A stretch of 28,820 bases of DNA from Baffinella frigidus (Eukaryota; Cryptophyceae; Cryptomonadales; Baffinellaceae). The stretch is taken from positions 890,655 through 919,474 of the forward strand of contig MU646322.1 of assembly GCA_026770585.1 (NCBI GenBank), given 5' to 3'. Below, piece after piece: positions 6,910-14,936 of this stretch. A model generated the notes under the pieces. The model was not told the origin of the DNA. It did not search any database and saw only the letters and a list, made by a program, of their open reading frames with translations. Made by a program: the position numbers and the translations under genes. Position 1 is the first letter of the stretch; every line of letters begins with the position of its first letter.

Positions 6910-7165
6910 CGCCCCCCCCCCTACACCCTACACCCTACACCCTACACCCTACACCCTACACGATACACCCTACACCCTACACCCTACCCCGTACCCCCCC
7001 CCCATACACCTCCCCTCGTTGACACTCCCCGCGTCCCCTGTTTGTGCGTCGACCTACACCCTACACCCTACACCCTCAACCCTACACTATACACCCTACA
7101 CCCTACACCCCACACCCCACACCCTACATTCTACACCCTACACCCTACACCCTACCCCCCCCCTC
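6910..7165. repeat. CCCTACA-type filler
   Basis: Uniform CCCTACA heptamers in two blocks (6921-6990, 7052-7155), a variant specific to this region. Open frames reading YTLHPTP are artefacts. Confidence 0.85.
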
Positions 7166-7222
7166 CTTCACCGTCCCTCGTTGACACTCCCCGCGTCCCG
7201 TGTTTGCGCGTCGACCGGTGTG
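7015..7222 (+). repeat. CGTTGACACTCCCCGCGTCC repeat, two copies
   Basis: CGTTGACACTCCCCGCGTCC then GTGTTTG and GCGTCGACC, at 7017-7055 and 7176-7216. It belongs to the 7.5-8.05 kb repeat family TTTCCCCTGCGTCTCGTGTG. Confidence 0.6.
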
Positions 7223-7223
7223 A

Positions 7224-7367
7224 AGCGTTATATCCAAAAGTCAACTCGCCCAGAGATAATCAACTTTAGGGATTTTCTAGTGTAAATTTGGTCACGTAAC
7301 ACCCTAGAATCCAGCCCCAAATTCAATTCCGCAACCCTCGAAGCCCTAGGAAGATGGATATAACGCT
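7224..7367. mobile_element. Foldback, AGCGTTATATCCA ends
   Basis: AGCGTTATATCCA (7224) is inverted as TGGATATAACGCT (to 7367). The interior is the reverse complement of the dispersed element at 6100-6190, so the mobile unit has existed in both orientations within 1.3 kb. Confidence 0.7.
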
Positions 7368-7560
7368 ACGCCTCACTTCCACGCCAGGTCATTTGTGAGA
7401 ATTTCAGTTAAAAGACTTTTTTTAAAAAATGTACCCGGATCCGAAAAAAGTGTGTTCGGACCGGACGTGGAAAGGATGAGGAGATGTATCGCCAGGTCAG
7501 TACGTATCATTTAGTACCACGAAACGAACCGTTGCGTCCTGAAATCCCCAGTAATGACAT
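7368..7560. repeat. Dispersed block related to 27632-27812
   Basis: Both contain CGCCAGGTC, CCGGA(T/C) words, GATGAGGAG/GACGAGGAG, then ATTTAGTACCACGAAACGA versus ATTTGGCACCACGAAATGA, and CCGTTGCG. Similarity is patchy but in the same order. Confidence 0.45.
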
Positions 7561-8054
7561 GCCGTGGTTTCCCTGCGTCTCGTGTGTGAGCGTCGAAGGG
7601 TGCGACTCGCCTCACTCTTCCCTGCTCCTCCCACTTAGCAGCGAGCGAACACCTTTTCACCTTGAAGTGAAGGTGAAATTCCAGTTAAATTCCAGGGCGA
7701 TGGATAAGATTCTAGTACAAATAGTTTAGATGGTCTGTATCCGTGAAGCCCCCGGTGGCTGCTAAGTGGTGTTTGCGCGTCGGCCGGTGTGAATCGCCTC
7801 ACTTTCCCCTGCGTCGCGTGTGTGTGCGTTGACCGGTGTGAATCACCCCAGAGATGTTGGTAATTTATTGCCAAACAACCAGCGTCAGCGCCGCAGATTC
7901 ATTCCGCATTGTGCTACATACCGTACCCCGTGTCGGTCGCTCTTACAAGCTTTTCCCGCATGGATGCTATCCTCACCTCCTTCGGAATCGCCGCACGCTC
8001 GGTTGACCGGTGTGAATCGCCTTACTTTCCCCTGCGTCTCGTGTGTGGGGATTG
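7561..8054 (+). repeat. 46-bp repeat, TTTCCCCTGCGTCTCGTGTG
   Basis: Units at 7566-7615, 7767-7811, 7801-7850 and 7996-8048, each (G)TTGACCGGTGTGAATCGCC then TCACTTTCCCCTGCGTCTCG and TGTGTG. It could be an echoed exon reading LTGVNRLTFPCVSCV, but clean acceptors are absent. Confidence 0.55.
7852..7985 (+). repeat. Dispersed 130-bp repeat, copy 1
   Basis: Contains TTATTGCCAAACAACCAGCG then TCAGCGCCGC and GTACCCCGTGTCGG. The second copy is at 25687-25815, about 85% identical over its length. Both copies have the frame LLPNNQRQRR open, but synonymous drift cannot be judged from two copies. Confidence 0.65.
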
Positions 8055-8182
8055 GAGCTTTTCCTTCAGAAATGACGCGAACGGCTCCAATTCCCTCCTT
8101 GAGAGAGGCGAGGTTGCGCGTTGCTTCAGGGCCGAGAAAGGCATCCATGACTGAACGCTTCCTCACGCTCCGTGCACTGCAG

Positions 8183-8244
8183 GCCGAGTATCGTCGTTGG
8201 AAGCGGCCCCGATGCCCTCTGTCGTCTTCGACCCGCGTCTCCAG
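8183..8244 (+). CDS. Exon, SSLEAAPMPSVVFDPRLQ
   Basis: Sixty-two nucleotides between CTGCAG and GTTTGTC. It reads RVSSLEAAPMPSVVFDPRLQ, ending on a codon boundary. Echoes at 8328-8402 and 8720-8787 keep the RLQ end. Family not recognised. Confidence 0.6.
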
Positions 8245-8327
8245 GTTTGTCACCGAAGGCCTCAGTCCTGAGAGCCTTTCTCACCCCGCTTAGGCATCTT
8301 GTACAATCTTGTACTTTCTGGTATACA

Positions 8328-8402
8328 GAGTCCTACGAGGAAGCGTTTGATGTCCCGTCCAGAGGGAAGATGCCATCTATTGTCTTGGAGCCGCGGCTCC
8401 AG
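8328..8402 (+). pseudogene. Echo, EEAFDVPSRGKMPSIVLEPR, donor lost
   Basis: Reads YEEAFDVPSRGKMPSIVLEP then RLQ with the frame intact. It ends CCAG|ATCC instead of AG|GT, so normal splicing would not stop here. Confidence 0.5.
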
Positions 8403-8513
8403 ATCCACACAGATAAATTATTTTTGGTAGCCTAACCACCAAAAGCTCAAGGATTTTCTGTGGCGTAACCACCGAGAATCCGTTGGGATGTCCGTAGAAG
8501 AACCTCTGTGTGC

Positions 8514-8717
8514 CCACTCGAGGCTAGAAGCGTGACTATTTTAAAATAATCATTCTTTTACAAGTGAAAAAAAAGGTGTAGTAATTTTCACACAAATAGG
8601 GGCGTTTGGTCACGTATCTGGGGTTATAACCCCAGACACGTGGCCAAACCTGCCCGTGACTGGTATTAAATTTAACAACTCCACATTTAAAATGGTCCCC
8701 TTTCTAGCCTCGAGTGG
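8514..8717. mobile_element. Foldback, CCACTCGAGGCTAGAA ends, TSD GC
   Basis: 204 bp, ends CCACTCGAGGCTAGAAG / TTTCTAGCCTCGAGTGG, flanked by GC. It contains a second complete palindrome at 8605-8648 and the word GTAGTAATTTTCACACAAAT. It sits 2 bp upstream of an exon copy. Confidence 0.75.
8605..8648. repeat. Internal palindrome, copy 1
   Basis: TTTGGTCACGTATCTGGGG/TTATAA/CCCCAGACACGTGGCCAAA, two mismatches. A perfect version stands alone at 9521-9562. Confidence 0.75.
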
Positions 8718-8719
8718 GC

Positions 8720-8787
8720 CTGCGGAAGCGTTTGATGTCCCGTCCGGAGGGAAGATGTTGACTGTCGCCTTCGACTCGCGGCTCCAG
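8720..8787 (+). CDS. Exon copy, EAFDVPSGGKMLTVAFDSRL
   Basis: Reads EAFDVPSGGKMLTVAFDSRL then Q, ending CCAG|GTGCCTG. This copy has a good donor but its upstream side is the foldback element, so its acceptor would have to lie within it. Confidence 0.5.
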
Positions 8788-8850
8788 GTGCCTGTCTAAG
8801 TCTGCGTCCAGGCGCCTGTCTTGGTGCACGTGCCTGTCTAAGTCCGCGAA
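8788..8850. repeat. GTGCCTGTCTAAGTC repeats after the donor
   Basis: Three imperfect 21-24 bp units (GTGCCTGTCTAAGTCTGCGT, GCGCCTGTCTTGG, GTGCCTGTCTAAGTCCGCG), each starting at a potential 5' splice site. Confidence 0.6.
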
Positions 8851-9273
8851 CAAACCCTGGCCAGTTAAGTCAATTTTGCGGTTCAGTCAACTTATGCGAG
8901 GGTCCATCAGCTGCCACGCCCGGTGCCTCCACGTAAGAGCCTACGCCAGACCAGCGAGCACAATTTGCCAGACCGGGGAGCACACTTCCAAGATTTGTAC
9001 AACGAATCGGCCACTTTAGAGAATGCTCAATCGGCCACTTTTAGAGAATGCTCAAGAAATCCAACGCGAAATCGACTTTGGTCCAGGGCCGAATTCGGCC
9101 TTGGCCTAGGTTGAGCACGCAGCCCCAGGTGTCCCTGTTGGTTTTCTTTTTCTGAAAAAAAAATCAGGCGACCTGTACGGTTCAGTCTACTGACATTTGT
9201 TTTGCCAGACTTGCATGTTGGTTCCGCTTCAAACCCTAAACCCGAACCCTAAACCCTCATCCCTTAACCCTTA
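8851..9273. other. Spacer with small duplications
   Basis: TCGGCCACTTTAGAGAATGC is duplicated at about 9008-9051. A frame reading RKSLRQTSEHNLPDRGAHFQ at 8930-8995 is open but lacks clear splice edges. Telomere-like units at 9225-9270. Confidence 0.35.
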
Positions 9274-9475
9274 TTGTCGGAATGGGCTTCGCGCGGAATC
9301 GAGGTCTGGTCAGAAAATCAGGAAAAATCCCAAAAATAAGCTTTTATGCTATCTTAGGCCTGGTGTGTATCTCAAAATAGCATCTCCCACCCATAAGATA
9401 ACACAAAAAGGCAAAAAAATGAAAAATGTTGCTGAACTGACTTCGATTTTTTCCGCGCGGAGCCCATTTCGACAA
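9274..9475. mobile_element. MITE family C, copy 2 (TTGTCGGAATGGGC)
   Basis: 202 bp, same arms and interior as 4953-5155 (TTTTATGCTATCTTAGGCCT). Flanked by TA on both sides (9272-9273 and 9476-9477), hinting at TA target duplication. Confidence 0.8.
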
Positions 9476-9520
9476 TAGCAGGGCGCGCCGAATGTCGCGC
9501 GGGCGCGACATGGGGCAGGC

Positions 9521-9562
9521 TTGGTCACGTATCTCGGGTTATAACCCGAGATACGTGACCAA
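9521..9562. repeat. Perfect 42-nt palindrome
   Basis: TTGGTCACGTATCTCGGGTT / AACCCGAGATACGTGACCAA around TA. It is followed by CCCTATTTGTGTAAAAATTA, the reverse-complement neighbour of the 8605-8648 palindrome, so it is a truncated relative of the 8514-8717 element. Confidence 0.85.
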
Positions 9563-9664
9563 ACGACCCTATTTGTGTAAAAATTACTGCACAGCGGTCC
9601 ACTTGTAAAGGACTTGTAAAGTTAAAAGGACAGTCGCGTCCGTCCCAACCCTTCATCCTTAATC

Positions 9665-9807
9665 TAATTTCGGACCAAGACAGAATCAGTCCCGCTATCT
9701 TAGGCTCCCCACGCGGAAGGTAAGGGTGTATATGCTATTTTAGGCGTCAAATGATGCTATCTTACGCCTTTTCATCAGGACAGATTCTGGTATGGTCCGA
9801 GATGAAA
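9665..9807. mobile_element. Imperfect foldback, TCGGACCA ends
   Basis: Left TTTCGGACCAAGACAGAATC, right GATTCTGGTATGGTCCGAGA. The interior has CTATCTTAGGC, CTATTTTAGGC and CTATCTTACGC, the same words as in family C. Confidence 0.6.
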
Positions 9808-9831
9808 TCCCTAAACCCTAAACCTCCAAAC

Positions 9832-10110
9832 CGCAGGGCGTGCCGAATTTTCCGGGGGGAGGGGAGTCGTCGGCGCTGGCGTTCGACCTAATGGTCTTCG
9901 AGGTCGACCCCCTCCCCTATACTATCAACTCCCGTATGATGCACGAGTTGATAGTATCTCAGCCGATTCTTGTTTTGATAGTGTTCGGCTGAGATACTAT
10001 CAACGCGTGCATCATTTTGGCGTGTCCGAATTTCCCCCCCCCCGGGGGGGGGGCTCGGCACTGGCGTTCGACCTAATGGTGTTCGAGGTTGCTCCCTCCC
10101 CCTTTCGGTC
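9832..10110 (+). repeat. Duplicated block around a palindrome
   Basis: GGCGTTCGACCTAATGGT(C/G) then TTCGAGGT occurs at about 9881 and 10063, each preceded by a (T)GCCGAATTT plus G/C run. CAGGGCGCGCCGAA at 9479 is a third trace. Likely an echoed exon (CAG|GGCGTGCCGAAT), frame uncertain. Confidence 0.5.
9936..10015. mobile_element. Small foldback, ATGATGCACG ends
   Basis: ATGATGCACGAGTTGATAGT then ATCTCAGCCGA (9936-9966) is inverted at 9985-10015 with two mismatches. ACTATCAACTC just upstream adds a third arm, so a cruciform is possible. Confidence 0.75.
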
Positions 10111-10224
10111 TAGACACTTTCTCACCCCTAAGCCCCAAACCTTAAACCCTGTCTCCTAACTCCTTCACCCTAAAATCTAAACCTCAACCCCTAATCCCTA
10201 ACCCCAATACCAGAAACCCTTCAG

Positions 10225-10760
10225 GCTCGACACCTGAGAAACACCACAACGCATGCGGCGCCAGACCGCTGCTTACCTAACCTGTGACAATGCTGCCCTT
10301 AAACCCTGATCCCTGACCCCTAAGTCCCAAACCCTGAACATTCTTCAGGCTCGTCACCTGAGAAACACGACGATGGATTCGGCGCCAGACCGCTACTCTC
10401 TTCACTTCCAAACCCGAACCCCTTCACCCCTAACCCCAACACCTAACCCCTAAACCATGCACCTTCTTTCTGCGCGCGCGGCAACGCTACTCCTCAACAG
10501 AGTGGTAACAGAGTGGTAACAGAGTGGTAACAGAGTAAGGGTGGTAACAGAGTGGTAACAGGGTAGTAACAGAGTGGTAACAGAGTCAAGGTGGTAACAG
10601 GGTGGTGACAGAGTGGTGACACAGTAGTAACAGAGTCAGTGTAGTAACAGAGTGGTAACAGAGTGACCTCAACCTCTCATCCCGACAGGCGCGGCACCTC
10701 AGAAACACCACAACGCACGCGGCGCCACACCGCTACTTCCTTAACCCCTCACTCAACCCC
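10225..10760 (+). pseudogene. Three echoes of the HLRNTTTHAASHRY exon
   Basis: Copies from 10225, 10349 and 10689, each after CAG, containing CACCTGAGAAACAC(C/G)AC and GCGGCGCCA(G/C)ACCGCT. All stop where the intact copy continues with ACTTCCGGGC. They are separated by telomere-like filler. Confidence 0.65.
10498..10663. repeat. Minisatellite, 11-bp GAGTGGTAACA
   Basis: About 14 units of AGAGTGGTAAC with variants (GGGTAGTAAC, CAAGGTGGTAAC). Confidence 0.9.
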
Positions 10761-10859
10761 GACCCCTCACCACAAAACCCTAACCCCCAAACCCCACGCC
10801 CTTCAGGCTCTGAACCCCAACCCCCAAATTCTAACCCCCATATCCCCTAAACCCGTCAG

Positions 10860-10970
10860 GCTCGACACCTGAGAAACACGACAACGCACGCGGCGTCACA
10901 CCGCTACTTCCGGGCCTCGCTCGTCCCTGCGTCCGTCCCAATCGCCGCCCTCGACCACTCCGACACCCAG
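10860..10970 (+). CDS. Exon, 37 codons (SHRYFRASLVPASVPIAALD)
   Basis: One hundred and eleven nucleotides between CGTCAG and GTCTTG. It reads ARHLRNTTTHAASH then RYFRASLVPASVPIAALD and HSDTQ. The second half is hydrophobic, possibly a beta-strand and helix. Four partial echoes (10225, 10349, 10689, 11183). Family not recognised. Confidence 0.65.
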
Positions 10971-11182
10971 GTCTTGTGCGGGTAGGAGGGGAATTCCGAC
11001 ACTGTGGGTAGAGGGGAACTCCGACGGCGCTGAGCCAGACGGCATGCGAGAGGGGTTTACTGCAGTCACCCAGGTCTGCGCCAGAGGGTTTCTATAGACG
11101 AAGGGGGGTTCGGCGCATCTAGGGCTCCCTGGGAGTTGGGAGCACCTCTGAGCGGGCTTTACTGACGTTTGGGGTTAGCGAG
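10971..11182. other. Spacer with short duplications
   Basis: GTAGGAGGGGAATTCCGACA and GTAGAGGGGAACTCCGACG are a small tandem duplication (10982-11030). CACCCAG|GTCTGCG at 11078 echoes the exon end. Confidence 0.4.
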
Positions 11183-11255
11183 AGACCGTTATTTCCGGGC
11201 CTCGCTCGTCCCTGCGTCTGTCCCTATCGCCGCCCTCGACCACCTCGACACCCAG
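11183..11255 (+). pseudogene. Echo, RYFRASLVPASVPIAALDHL, GC donor
   Basis: 3' half of the 37-codon exon, frame intact (RYFRASLVPASVPIAALDHL then DTQ). It ends CCCAG|GCAAC, so only a GC-AG intron could use it. Confidence 0.6.
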
Positions 11256-11631
11256 GCAACCTAGACCCCAAACCATGCACCCTAAGCCACACACACTCCA
11301 CCCTAAAACCTAAACCTGAAACCTGAAACCCTAAACCCTAAACCCCAAACCACAAACCCTTAACCCTAAACCCTAACGCCTAAACCCTAAACCCTAACCA
11401 CAAACTCCGAATCCCGAAACGAAACCCTTCACCCTAAACCCCAAACCTCAAACCCCAAACCCCAAACCCTAAACCCTAAACCCTAGACCCTAAACCCAAA
11501 CCCCTAAACCCTTAACCCTAAACCCCAAACCCTGCACCCTCAGCCCTATGCCCAAACCTCCAACCCTAAACCTTAAACCATAAACCCCAAACCCTCAACA
11601 ACAAACCCTAAACCCTATATCCAAAATCGCA
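11256..11631. repeat. CCCTAAA filler, C-rich strand
   Basis: About 350 bp of CCCTAAA with CCCCAAA and CCTTAAC variants. Confidence 0.9.
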
Positions 11632-11632
11632 G

Positions 11633-11677
11633 GCGGGTCCGTGGGACAACCTCCATGCTCAGATGACGTCGACTCGG
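11633..11677 (+). CDS. Exon, AGPWDNLHAQMTSTR
   Basis: Forty-five nucleotides between ATCGCAG and GTATGC. It reads AGPWDNLHAQMTSTR, no echo seen. The G-rich telomere-like filler begins 8 bp after the donor. Confidence 0.5.
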
Positions 11678-11689
11678 GTATGCTAGGGT

Positions 11690-11885
11690 TGAGGGTTGAG
11701 GGTTGAGGATTGAGGATTGAGGGTTTAGGGTTTAGGAGTTTAGGGATTGGGGTTTGGAGTTTGGTGTTTGGGGTGTGGGGTGTGGGGTTCAGGTTGTAGG
11801 GTTTGGGGTGTAGGGGTGTAGGGGTGTAGGGGTGTAGGGGTGTAGGGCGTAGAGTGTGTGGTTTAGAGTTTAGGGTTTAGGGTAT
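11690..11885. repeat. TTTAGGG filler, G-rich strand
   Basis: GGTTGAG and GGTTTAG units, then GGGGTGTA units (11798-11850). Opposite orientation to the filler on the other side of the short exon at 11633. Confidence 0.9.
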
Positions 11886-11901
11886 GTAGCCTATCTTCCA
11901 G

Positions 11902-11938
11902 CCGCCCTCGAAGGCGTGAAGGCGTTTGATCGGTTGAG
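11902..11938 (+). CDS. Exon, ALEGVKAFDRLR
   Basis: Thirty-seven nucleotides between CTTCCAG and GTTTCC with a polypyrimidine-like tract after it. Reads ALEGVKAFDRL. Short, so confidence is limited. Confidence 0.4.
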
Positions 11939-12023
11939 GTTTCCCCCCCACCACCACTGCATCACTCTGGCCGCAGAGCAAGCACCACGATTCTGCTCTC
12001 GCTCACGTCCATATGTCTTTTTA

Positions 12024-12440
12024 TCGAGCAAAAAATAATAAGTGCCACGAACATAAAGGGACCGATCTGCGAAGCCCGCCGTATGGACGAGCAAACACAA
12101 CGTTTCCGCTTGCGCTCAAAATGTCGGTCAACAATATGTCTCTGTACTCAGCAATTATTAATTAGTACCACGAAGATAAATGGACCGATCTCGCGCGTGG
12201 CAGATACCTGGCAGCGCGAACATCCGCTCAAAATGTCGGTGAATAACATGTCTTTGTACCGAGCGATTCTTAATTCGTACCACGAAAATAAATGGACTGG
12301 TCTACCAAGCTTACCGTTTGGCGCACGTTTCCGCGCGCGAGTGGCAGAACCCGGAAATAGATCGGTCCATGTATTTTCGTGGTACTAATATAACTGCTCG
12401 GTAGAAAGATATATCATTACCCGACATTTCCGCGTGGCAG
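12024..12440. repeat. Four-copy 110-bp repeat, last copy inverted
   Basis: TA(C/G)CACGAA(G/A)ATAAATGGACC then GATCT occurs near 12039, 12160 and 12274, and reversed at 12360-12390. Upstream of it (CTCAAAATGTCGGT(C/G)AA then ATGTCTCTGTAC) is shared by copies 2-4. Copies 3 and 4 therefore form an inverted pair. Confidence 0.7.
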
Positions 12441-12505
12441 CTACCCGACAAGACCCCACACCCCACACCCTAAACCCGAACCCTCAACCCCAAACTCAAA
12501 ACCAG

Positions 12506-12562
12506 ATCCCCGACGGGGCGAACCCCGCGTGGAAACAGGAGTGCGTCCTGCGCGCTATGCAG
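12506..12562 (+). CDS. Exon, IPDGANPAWKQECVLRAMQ
   Basis: Fifty-seven nucleotides, 19 codons, between AACCAG and GTATCT. It reads IPDGANPAWKQECVLRAMQ. The echo at 12905-12936 keeps KQDGVLRAMQ. Family not recognised. Confidence 0.6.
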
Positions 12563-12571
12563 GTATCTCAA

Positions 12572-12729
12572 CCACGCCACCATGACCTGTGTACCAACTT
12601 GATTGCGTCTTTCTATAATTTGTGCACTACTAAAACTATTGTTGTCCGGAATCCGGACTAAGTTGTCAGATTTGTGGGTGAATTGACTTTAAAAAATGCC
12701 AAGTTGGTACACAGGTCATCGTGGCGTGG
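12572..12729. mobile_element. Foldback, CCACGCCACC ends, TSD AA
   Basis: 158 bp with 30-bp arms CCACGCCACCATGACCTGTG / CACAGGTCATCGTGGCGTGG, one mismatch, flanked by AA on each side. It lies 9 bp after an exon donor. Confidence 0.8.
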
Positions 12730-12756
12730 AACCCTCAACCCTGCACTCCCCATGTC

Positions 12757-12895
12757 CTAGCTCTGTCTCAGTCCGATTGGTCTCATCATTTTCTCTGTTT
12801 TCACACCAAAAGTTGACGACTTGGTACCACCAAACAGGGAAATCAACTTCCGGCCTCATCAAATGATGAGACCAATGAAACTGAGGCAGAGCTAG
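12757..12895. mobile_element. Foldback, CTAGCTCTG ends
   Basis: 139 bp. CTAGCTCTGTCTCAGT...ATTGGTCTCATCATT is inverted as AATGATGAGACCAATGAAAC then TGAGGCAGAGCTAG. The interior has CAAAAGTTGACGACTTGGTA. It ends 9 bp before an exon echo. Confidence 0.8.
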
Positions 12896-12904
12896 ATGTT
12901 GATG

Positions 12905-12936
12905 TGAAGCAGGACGGCGTCCTGCGCGCTATGCAG
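12905..12936 (+). pseudogene. Echo, VKQDGVLRAMQ
   Basis: CAGGACGGCGTCCTGCGCGC then TATGCAG|GTCTC matches the end of 12506-12562. Two codons differ (EC versus DG). Donor kept. Confidence 0.6.
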
Positions 12937-13051
12937 GTCTCACCGCACACTCCAAATCCAAACCCGATTTCGAAAGTCAAACTGCATTTCACATTTCGAA
13001 AGTCAACCTGGATTTCACATCAACTTTTTGTAGCTGTCCAGGTCTCCACCG
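12937..13051. other. Intron with a 30-bp duplication
   Basis: TTTCGAAAGTCAA(A/C)CTG then (C/G)ATTTCACAT occurs twice (12967 and 12993). No exon. Confidence 0.5.
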
Positions 13052-13250
13052 TTAGAGCGCTGTGCAGAGAAGTTGGCCACCGGAAACTGGGGAAATGGGG
13101 AAATTGGAACCATTTTGTCCACTTTTGAGAAATTCATGGTACTAAATTTCTCCAAAGTTGAATTTCTCCAAATTTCTCCAAAGTTGAAACGGCTCCAATT
13201 TCTCAATTTTTCATTATTTCCCGTGGCCAACTTCTCTGCGCAGCGCTCTA
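13052..13250. mobile_element. MITE family D, copy 1 (TAGAGCGCTG)
   Basis: 199 bp, arms TAGAGCGCTGTGCAGAGAAG then TTGGCCAC, inverted at GTGGCCAACTTCTCTGCGCA then GCGCTCTA. Inner words GAAATTGG, GGCTCCAATTTC and CCAAAGTTGAA. Copy 2 is at 16887-17060; a one-arm relic at about 19661-19692. Confidence 0.85.
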
Positions 13251-13404
13251 CCCTATTGCGTGTCTTGAGGGATGTCCCGGGCGGTTTCGGGCCATGGTGC
13301 ATCCATGCTGGATGGTTGATAGAGGTGCAAAAACATCCTGGCCATGACCTGACGACATCAAGTCATGTGTCACGCTGGATTCCGCGTCAACGTTTGACGT
13401 GTTG

Positions 13405-13566
13405 ATAGGATAACGGCCTGAAAATGGGGTAGTCAGGCCTACGGGATTGCCTAGGACCTCCCACCGTAGGCCGAAACTTTTTGGTCCTAGGATCCCTCGG
13501 CCTATGGTAGGAGGTCCTAGGCAATGCCGTAGGCCTAATTACCCCATTTTCAGGCCGTTAGCCTAT
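13405..13566. mobile_element. MITE family E, copy 1 (ATAGG..ACGGCCTG)
   Basis: 162 bp, nearly fully palindromic: TAACGGCCTGAAAATGGGGT at left, ACCCCATTTTCAGGCCGTTA at right, inner CCTAGGACCTCC(C/T)ACCGTAGG. Copy 2 at 21263-21424 has the same length. Confidence 0.85.
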
Positions 13567-13617
13567 GAGTGTGGGCCGTCTCTGCGCACAACGCGGTTGA
13601 CTCACCCCCGATCGGGG

Positions 13618-13800
13618 GAGGCGACACGCGACACGAAGATGCCGAAGAGTCGTATATTACAAAGTATACAACGTTGACCCAGAGTCATATATATCACCAA
13701 GTATACACCGTTGATGGACTTAAGGTTGGGAGGCGACACACGAGAGCATGCTCTAGAGAGTCACCTACCCAGAGTCACACATCACCAAGTATACAACGTA
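13618..13800. repeat. Repeats of ATCACCAAGTATACAACG
   Basis: GAGTC(A/G)TATAT(A/T)... then AAGTATACA(A/C)CGTTGA at about 13645, 13681 and 13770. GGGAGGCGACAC(G/A)CGA at 13616 and 13728. Confidence 0.6.
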
Positions 13801-13904
13801 TCCCTTAAGTGACCAGTAGGCTCATACGCCCTACCGTAGGGCCCTAAAACCTGCCTAGGGCGAGTTAGGGCGAATATTCACCCTATGGTCACTTAAGGGA
13901 TACG
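13797..13904. mobile_element. Small foldback, CGTATCCCTTAAGTGACCA ends
   Basis: 108 bp with a 19-bp terminal inverted repeat CGTATCCCTTAAGTGACCA / TGGTCACTTAAGGGATACG. Inner GGGCGAGTTAGGGCGAATA. Confidence 0.8.
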
Positions 13905-13943
13905 AAGAATAATAAGACAACCAAATACCGCGCCTCCCATCAG

Positions 13944-13967
13944 TTCGGGAACAAGCGCCCAAAGCGG
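13944..13967 (+). pseudogene. Echo 1 of the GNKRAHPLQIQAV exon
   Basis: TTCGGGAACAAGCGCCCAAA then GCGG|GTAAGTAAG, reading FGNKRPKR. Its donor GTAAGT is the strongest in the window although the exon is truncated. Confidence 0.5.
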
Positions 13968-14026
13968 GTAAGTAAGCCCCGTTGCCTCATTGGGTTGGGG
14001 TTAACTAAAAATCGTGTCTTTATCAG

Positions 14027-14094
14027 GTCGGGAACCAGCGGACGCACACGCTCCAAGGACAGGCTGTCTCGGTGCGCCTACCCCGCTCTTTTCC
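14027..14094 (+). pseudogene. Echo 2, RTHTLQGQAVSVRLPR
   Basis: After TATCAG, GTCGGGAACCAGCGGACGCA then the conserved CAGGCTGTCTCGGTGCGCCT and ACCCCGC. The reading frame VGNQRTHTLQGQAVSVRLPR is open. Confidence 0.5.
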
Positions 14095-14210
14095 AGACAA
14101 CGTCTTAAGTGTTCGCCCAGTTGACTTTTACTTCCTTCCAAGACACACCCGTTTCACGGGTCGACTGCCCCCCCCCCCGAGGCAGCAGACTCACCGCCTC
14201 CTAGCACACG

Positions 14211-14331
14211 GTTGCCCGCCTGCTACAAGGCTCTGTGCGCTGCCAAGGCTTCTCTCTATCAGGTCGGGAACAAGCGGGCGCACCCGCTCCAAATACAGGC
14301 TGTCTCGGTGCGCCTACCCCGCTCTTTTTCG
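14211..14331 (+). CDS. Exon, ACYKALCAAKASLYQVGNKR...
   Basis: Continuous frame PACYKALCAAKASLYQ, then VGNKRAHPLQIQAVSVRLPR, up to about 14331. TATCAG|GTCGGG inside could be a donor or an acceptor. Echoes begin exactly at that G, which favours an exon start at 14264. Further traces GGCAGGCTGTCTCGGTGAGC at 14530 and GACAGGCTATGCTGCCTCGG at 14732. Confidence 0.5.
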
Positions 14332-14780
14332 TATCCGGAAACTTTATGGCTCAAGAGAGAGACGTTGAGTACTGCCAACACGGAAACCTTAAATATTTCC
14401 TTTAGCAAGGTATGGAATTAATTCAAGTTATTAAGTTTTTGCGATATGACCAATCAACTTGGCTTGCGCCTTGGATTGAAATGAACACGGCCGCCATGTA
14501 TTTCGCTCTCATCCTTCCGGGTGTAGTTGGGCAGGCTGTCTCGGTGAGCCTCCCCCAGGAAAACTTTTCCTAACCCCAGCTCTGCCTGCTGTTATAAAGT
14601 ATTTTATGAAGAGCCGACACAAGGTTTTTCATTAGATACTGGGTGACGTTTTTGACCTTTTTTGTTCTGAATGATTTGTCTGAATGTATTGAACGAGGTC
14701 ATACAGAGCTATTAATCTGGAACCGCTGCAAGGACAGGCTATGCTGCCTCGGCGAGGAAATGGGCTGGGAACCCTTAACC
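14332..14780. other. Intron-like, exon traces only
   Basis: AT-richer sequence. Apart from the two short CAGGCTGTCTCGGTG traces I see nothing. Confidence 0.35.
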
Positions 14781-14936
14781 ATCAATCCTAAATCCGCAAC
14801 CCTCAACCCCCAACCCTAAACCCCAACCCCCCCAACCCCTAGATCCTCTTGACGGTCCACTCTGCGGGAGAAGACTCAACCCCGAACCCCAAACCCCACC
14901 CCCACAACCCTAAATCCCAACCCCCCCAACCCCTAG

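Noticed and set aside
7820-8293. Single 157-codon gene
   Set aside because: The frame crosses the dispersed 130-bp block, the CCTGCGTCTCG repeat and a well-bounded exon in a different frame, so it is fortuitous.
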